Source: Edaphobacter lichenicola (GTDB lineage Bacteria > Acidobacteriota > Terriglobia > Terriglobales > Acidobacteriaceae). From it: DNA of 64,000 bases. The notes under the pieces are model-generated. The model was given only the letters and a program-made list of their open reading frames with translations. It was not told the DNA's origin and ran no database searches. The stretch spans positions 1 through 64,000 of the forward strand of contig NZ_JACHDY010000008.1 in the NCBI RefSeq assembly GCF_014201315.1, read 5' to 3'. This document shows positions 60,513 to 64,000 of the stretch, piece after piece. The position numbers and the translations under genes were made by a program. How positions within the stretch are numbered: the first letter of the stretch is position 1; each line of letters starts with the position of its first letter.

Positions 60513-61544
60513 CTAATGAACTCCTGGTTGGGCAGTGTGGTCCCACATCCGCTCCATCTCTTCCTTCTCATGCTGCTGAAACCTCTCCCGGTCGCCGGGC
60601 CTGGTGAACTTCGGCCCCGAGGGCCAGACCGAGAAGTCGCGCAGCGCCAGCCGCTGCGGCACGCCGTGCAATGACAGCAGAGCGTCCTCCAACTCCAGCA
60701 GCGATCCGCGCGAGAGCGCCAGTTCATGCTCCTGGCGCTGATACATCGTGCCCACCGGGTAATCGAGAAATGGTGTGCTCGTCTCCTCGATGTGGTTGCC
60801 CAGCACATGCGCCACCGGCTTGTCCTTCGTGAACGCGATCAGCCGCTCCGTGCTCGCTTGGAATGCTGCGAAATCCTGCACGTATAAACGGCCGGGATAC
60901 AGGCTGTCGCTGGAGAGCAGGATCGCCGTATTCCGGTCATAGAAGGCCACGCTGGCCGCGCTGTGTCCTGGAATCGGAATCACGTCGATCACACGCCCGC
61001 CCAGATCGACATGCCCGATGTCGGTTGGCCAGTGCTCGATCCCATAGAACTTCTTGGTCGCCTCGACCTCCGCCGGCAGAAGGGTAACCGGGATCGCGGC
61101 ATCGTTCATTGCCTGCAGCGCCTTGTCGCCCCAGACATGGTCTCGGTGCTCATGCGTATGCACCACCAGCAGCGGAATACTGGTGCGCCCATTGCGTGCT
61201 AGCCAGTTCTTGACCGTGACTTGAATCGCGGGAACAATATTGCCGTTACGCGATCCGGTATCCGCCAGCAACGCCTTGTCCTTGCCAAAGAACAGGAACA
61301 CGAACGGCTTCTCGTAGTCCGTGCAGGGGGACTGCCGCAGGATAAAGAAGTTCGGGTTGTACTCATGCACCTGCCACTCTGGAATCTCCATGCACTTCGA
61401 GCCCTGAGACAGCCAGTGAGCCGGCGACGTGCCGCGCTCGATCGTCCCTCCATCCGGCTCCGGAAGCTGCGCCGACATCACGGCGAACGAAGACAGGCAA
61501 AGAATCGCCACCATGCTGGCTCTTACGATGAAAACTCTCGACAT
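60513..61544 (-). CDS. Secreted MBL-fold metallo-hydrolase
   Basis: 343 aa. Signal peptide VRASMVAILCLSSFAVMSAQ. Metallo-beta-lactamase fold: FLFFGKDKALLADTGS, then LLVVHTHEHRDHVWG (HxHxDH zinc motif), IPIPGHSAASVAFYD with the third His ligand, and ILLSSDSLYPG. The C-terminal part carries AHVLGNHIEETSTPF with a further His. The substrate is not evident; sulfatase, phosphodiesterase-like or lactonase activity are options. No RBS of note. The truncated Rrf2 remnant starts 50 bp upstream on the other strand. Confidence 0.82.
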   Translation of the reverse strand: MSRVFIVRASMVAILCLSSFAVMSAQLPEPDGGTIERGTSPAHWLSQGSKCMEIPEWQVHEYNPNFFILRQSPCTDYEKPFVFLFFGKDKALLADTGSRNGNIVPAIQVTVKNWLARNGRTSIPLLVVHTHEHRDHVWGDKALQAMNDAAIPVTLLPAEVEATKKFYGIEHWPTDIGHVDLGGRVIDVIPIPGHSAASVAFYDRNTAILLSSDSLYPGRLYVQDFAAFQASTERLIAFTKDKPVAHVLGNHIEETSTPFLDYPVGTMYQRQEHELALSRGSLLELEDALLSLHGVPQRLALRDFSVWPSGPKFTRPGDRERFQQHEKEEMERMWDHTAQPGVH

Positions 61545-61593
61545 GTATCCCTCACTCCTAGGTTAACAGCGTTGGCTAGAAACTGTACTTCAC

Positions 61594-61974
61594 GCGTCGC
61601 TCGCGCTCCACGACGGCCAGCCTCGTGCAAGAGCCGCCAATCCTAGCTTTCTACGAAAGCTGCTGGTGCCTCTGGTTCGTGATGGGCTGGCGCACTCGCT
61701 GGAGGGCAAGAACGGCGGAACACGCCTTGGCCGTCCTTCGGCAGAAATTACGCTACGCGACATTTATTGCTCGGTCATGGGAACAAAGAAGCTATGGATT
61801 CCACGGCCGGATGTACCTCAACGTCGTCTCGTCAGTTCAAATGTCGAACGTTTTTTTGAGGCGCTGGCCAATGATGCGGAAGAGGCTGTCCTCGGTCTGC
61901 TCGCTACTCGCACGCTTCATCAAAGCCTGGAAGAACTGGATAATCTTTCTGATTCTGATCGCTCTTCCGTGTAG
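61594..61974 (+). pseudogene. Rrf2-family regulator, N-terminus missing
   Basis: Plus strand reads ARAANPSFLRKLLVPLVRDG, LAHSLEGKNGGTRLGRPSAE, ITLRDIYCSV, then VPQRRLVSSNVERFFEALAN and ATRLLHQSLEELD-type sequence to a stop at 61972. This matches the Rrf2 protein at 58935 from its recognition helix onward. The first ~35 residues and start codon are missing, and the single Cys of the intact copy is not conserved here (PQRRL versus PHRCL). Confidence 0.75.
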
Positions 61975-62029
61975 CTCATTCCCAGCATCCGCATCGACAT
62001 CGGACCAGTAGCGATTCGTCATCTTCTCC

Positions 62030-62315
62030 TGAGCGATGCGGCAGGCCGGACAGCTTGTCGACGAGTTTCGTAACAGTCCCCCACCGGTGTTTCCGACCCG
62101 CGATAGATGAAACGTGCAAGCGTGTTGGTGTAGAGTATTTTCGCGTCGTGGGCATTGAGGTCGGTATGAGTTTGGTGCGCATCAGCCCGTGTAACAGTCG
62201 GACCCGGAACCCCTTGAGCACCCCGGATTGTCGCCACGGGCAGTTTACCGCCCCGGAGCGCGCTTTCTAGATTTCTCCGATCGGGGCTCCACGCCAGCGG
62301 CGCAGAGGAGAAGCG
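62030..62315 (+). ncRNA. IS110 non-coding end, candidate bridge-RNA region
   Basis: About 285 bp of non-coding DNA sits before the intact IS110 transposase. In IS110-group elements this end encodes a structured bridge RNA that guides the recombinase to donor and target sites. The stretch is GC-rich with several self-complementary parts, for example GACCCGGAACCCC (62201-62213) and CCCGGATTGTCGCC. I could not fold it or fix the element ends. The assignment rests on family knowledge and position. Confidence 0.35.
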
Positions 62316-63548
62316 ATGGAACTTCTGCATCCGCATTGCGCTGGTCTGGATATTCACAAGGAGACGGTGGTGGCCTGCGTTCGTCATTTTAGGAACGGCA
62401 AGGTGACGACAGGAATTAAGACGTTCAAGACAACCACCGAGGAACTGATAGCCCTCTCCGATTGGCTTGTAACGGAAGGTTGTACGCATATCGTCATGGA
62501 GGCCACCGGCGTCTACTGGAAGCCGGTCTGGCATATTCTCTCCGACGGCGAGTTCGAATTGGTGCTGGCCAATGCCGGCCACGTCAAAAATGTGCCGGGG
62601 CGCAAGACCGACGTTAACGACGCCGTCTGGCTGGCCGAGCTCATGGCCCATGGACTGGTCAAGGCGAGCTTTGTGCCCGACCAACCAACCCAGCAAATGC
62701 GCGATCTGCTGCGTACCCGCAAGCAGTTCGGGCGCGAGCGCAGCAGTCATATTCAGCGCATCCAGAAGACGCTGGAGGACGCCAACATCAAGCTGGATTT
62801 GGTGGTCACCGATGTTCTGGGTCTCTCTGGCCGCCGCATCCTCCAGGCCCTGATCGCTGGCCACACCGCCCCCAAGGCACTAGCCGCACTGGCAGACCGG
62901 CGGATTCACGCCACCACAGCGCAACTGGAAGCGGCGTTGCGCGGCAGGGTGACGGATCATCATCGCTTTATGCTGAAGCTGCATCTGGATCAGATCGATG
63001 CCCAGGACGCGGCCATCGCTCGCATTGATAAGGAGGTCGACGGCAACGTCGAACCTTTTCGGGTCGCCCTCGAAATGCTGAACGGCATTCCTGGCGTCAG
63101 CTCACTCTCCGCCGAGGTGATCATCGCCGAGATTGGGGTCGATATGAGCCGCTTTGAAACCGCCGGTCACCTGATTTCCTGGGCTGGACTCTGTCCCCGC
63201 AACGATGAAAGCGCGGGCAAGCGGCGCTCCAGTCGCATGAAGAAAGGTGCGCCGTGGCTCAAGACCACTCTAGTGCAATGCGCCTGGGCGGCCGCGCGCA
63301 CCAAGGACAGCTACTTCCATGCTCAATACCACCGCCTGCGCAGCCGCCGCGGCCCCAAAAAAGCTATCGGAGCCGTAGCCTCCTCCTTGCTCACCACCGC
63401 CTACCATATGCTCAAGTCTGGAACCCTCTACCAGGATCTCGGCGCTAACCACTTCAACCATCGCGCCAAAGACAAGCAAGCCCTTCACCTCATCCACCGC
63501 TTGAAGAACTTGGGATTCAACGTCCAAATCACGCCCTCGCCAGCCTAA
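62316..63548 (+). CDS. IS110-family transposase/recombinase, intact
   Basis: 410 aa. N-terminal DEDD/RuvC-like domain: CAGLDIHKETVVACVRHF with the first Asp, HIVMEATGVYWKPVWHILSD with the Glu, then GHVKNVPGRKTDVNDAVWLA with the K-T-D-x-x-D Asp residues. C-terminal transposase_20 domain: LNGIPGVSSLSAEVIIAEIG, ETAGHLISWAGLCPRNDESA with the catalytic Ser region, GAPWLKTTLVQCAWAAARTK. Full length for the family, no frameshift. GAGGAG lies 7 nt before ATG 62316. It adjoins a truncated phosphatase gene downstream, suggesting the element or a linked rearrangement broke that gene. Confidence 0.93.
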   Translation: MELLHPHCAGLDIHKETVVACVRHFRNGKVTTGIKTFKTTTEELIALSDWLVTEGCTHIVMEATGVYWKPVWHILSDGEFELVLANAGHVKNVPGRKTDVNDAVWLAELMAHGLVKASFVPDQPTQQMRDLLRTRKQFGRERSSHIQRIQKTLEDANIKLDLVVTDVLGLSGRRILQALIAGHTAPKALAALADRRIHATTAQLEAALRGRVTDHHRFMLKLHLDQIDAQDAAIARIDKEVDGNVEPFRVALEMLNGIPGVSSLSAEVIIAEIGVDMSRFETAGHLISWAGLCPRNDESAGKRRSSRMKKGAPWLKTTLVQCAWAAARTKDSYFHAQYHRLRSRRGPKKAIGAVASSLLTTAYHMLKSGTLYQDLGANHFNHRAKDKQALHLIHRLKNLGFNVQITPSPA

Positions 63549-63593
63549 TCGAAATTCTGTTTCTTTCTAGCCTCGTTACTCGGCCTGCACTGG

Positions 63594-63850
63594 ACAGCGG
63601 ATGGGCGTGCAGACGATACCCCCCAGATTCTCAGATTGTCTTTGAAGCCTGGCGACGCTCCGGCGCAAGCCGATACACACTTCGCATTCGCTATCGTGGG
63701 CAAACACTGGACCAACTCCGCGCGGCTTCACCACTCACATTAACCCATCCGCCAGCTGAAGTGTTGGTCACACCCACTGGTTGCTCGTCCGCAGATGGGT
63801 GTCCGTGGAGCGTATTCCATAAGGCTGTGGTGAAGTCTCTGAGCTTTACC
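63594..63850 (+). pseudogene. Histidine acid phosphatase (AppA-like) C-terminal remnant
   Basis: Plus strand reads SQIVFEAWRRSGASRYTLRI, RYRGQTLDQLRAASPLTLTH, PPAEVLVTPTGCSSADG and CPWSVFHKAVVKS. This matches the end of histidine-type acid phosphatases/phytases (ELVFE.WR......V...QTL.QMR..TPLSL..PP.EV.....GC). The catalytic N-terminal half is missing; the open frame begins right after the IS110 element. The last part (after about 63850) has no recognisable identity. Confidence 0.7.
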
Positions 63851-64000
63851 TTCGTAAAGCCCGATCTGACACCATCCCAAATCGCGCCTAAGACCCACGT
63901 GTTCGAGACCGCCGTTGTGCCACGGATATTGCTCGTAGCAAGAGATGAAGCCCGAGCGAAGGACCGACGATCGCTGGAATCGCACCATCAGTCCATCGTT
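63851..64000. other. Window end, no supported gene
   Basis: Open frames on both strands continue to the edge but show no recognisable domain. Confidence 0.3.

Noticed and set aside
1-64000. CRISPR arrays, rRNA or tRNA genes
   Set aside because: No regularly spaced direct repeats, cloverleaf-type sequence with CCA-proximal GGTTCGAATCC pattern, or rRNA signature was noticed on either strand.

Overview
The window looks like chromosomal DNA of a soil Acidobacterium (Terriglobia type, near Granulicella/Edaphobacter). I infer this from gene content, not from a marker gene: an Oar-like TonB-dependent receptor with an N-terminal carboxypeptidase-like regulatory domain, many secreted glycoside hydrolases without SusD partners, CadC-like winged-helix/TPR regulators, NHL and ASPM-SPD-2-Hydin repeat proteins, and moderate-to-high GC. 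No rRNA, tRNA or CRISPR array was seen.

Layout. 1-1.4 kb: an IS481 copy with an internal deletion. 1.8-4.5 kb: a compact three-gene RiPP locus (small precursor, radical SAM/SPASM maturase, HExxH-type peptide hydroxylase), bounded downstream by an IS5-type element (4644-5476) and on both sides by alcohol dehydrogenase fragments. 5.5-6.4 kb: gene debris. 6.5-15.5 kb: a PhoU-like protein, a BBE-type FAD oxidoreductase behind a large BTAD/AAA/TPR regulator, a TolB-like remnant, a secreted protein and a CadC-like TPR regulator. 15.6-18.9 kb: a relaxase remnant, a GH29 fucosidase and small membrane proteins (one frameshifted). 18.9-20.6 kb: a TonB receptor lacking its N-terminus. 20.9-27.7 kb: a probable myo-inositol/phosphate-ester locus (PafA-like phosphatase, GRP/DMT-type permease, LacI regulator, PI-PLC remnant, rearranged IolB-like gene, inositol oxygenase). 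Two copies of one 16-bp operator-like site, in front of the phosphatase and the oxygenase, tie it together. 27.7-35 kb: regulator remnants, an AraC regulator, a large frameshifted NHL/ASPM repeat protein, a beta-barrel protein and a gene broken by a 37-bp tandem duplication. 35.4-40.3 kb: degraded IS110, IS91 and IS6 transposases around an intact GH92 alpha-mannosidase. 40.5-54.4 kb: LacI regulator, TonB receptor, GH38 alpha-mannosidase, ArdC remnant, a second IS481 copy and a GH2 enzyme. 54.8-62 kb: NmrA-like protein, membrane protein, MDR and SDR dehydrogenases with a divergent Rrf2 regulator, an MBL-fold enzyme and an Rrf2 remnant. 62.0-63.85 kb: an intact IS110 element joined to the last part of a histidine acid phosphatase.

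Together the glycosidases (GH29, GH92, GH38, GH2) and TonB receptor suggest uptake and trimming of mannose-rich, fucosylated or N-glycan-like polymers. The inositol genes suggest use of inositol or its phosphate esters. The unusually high load of insertion sequences, truncated genes and single-base frameshifts points to a decaying accessory region that includes conjugative remnants (MobF relaxase, ArdC). The most interesting intact system is the RiPP locus at 1845-4545.
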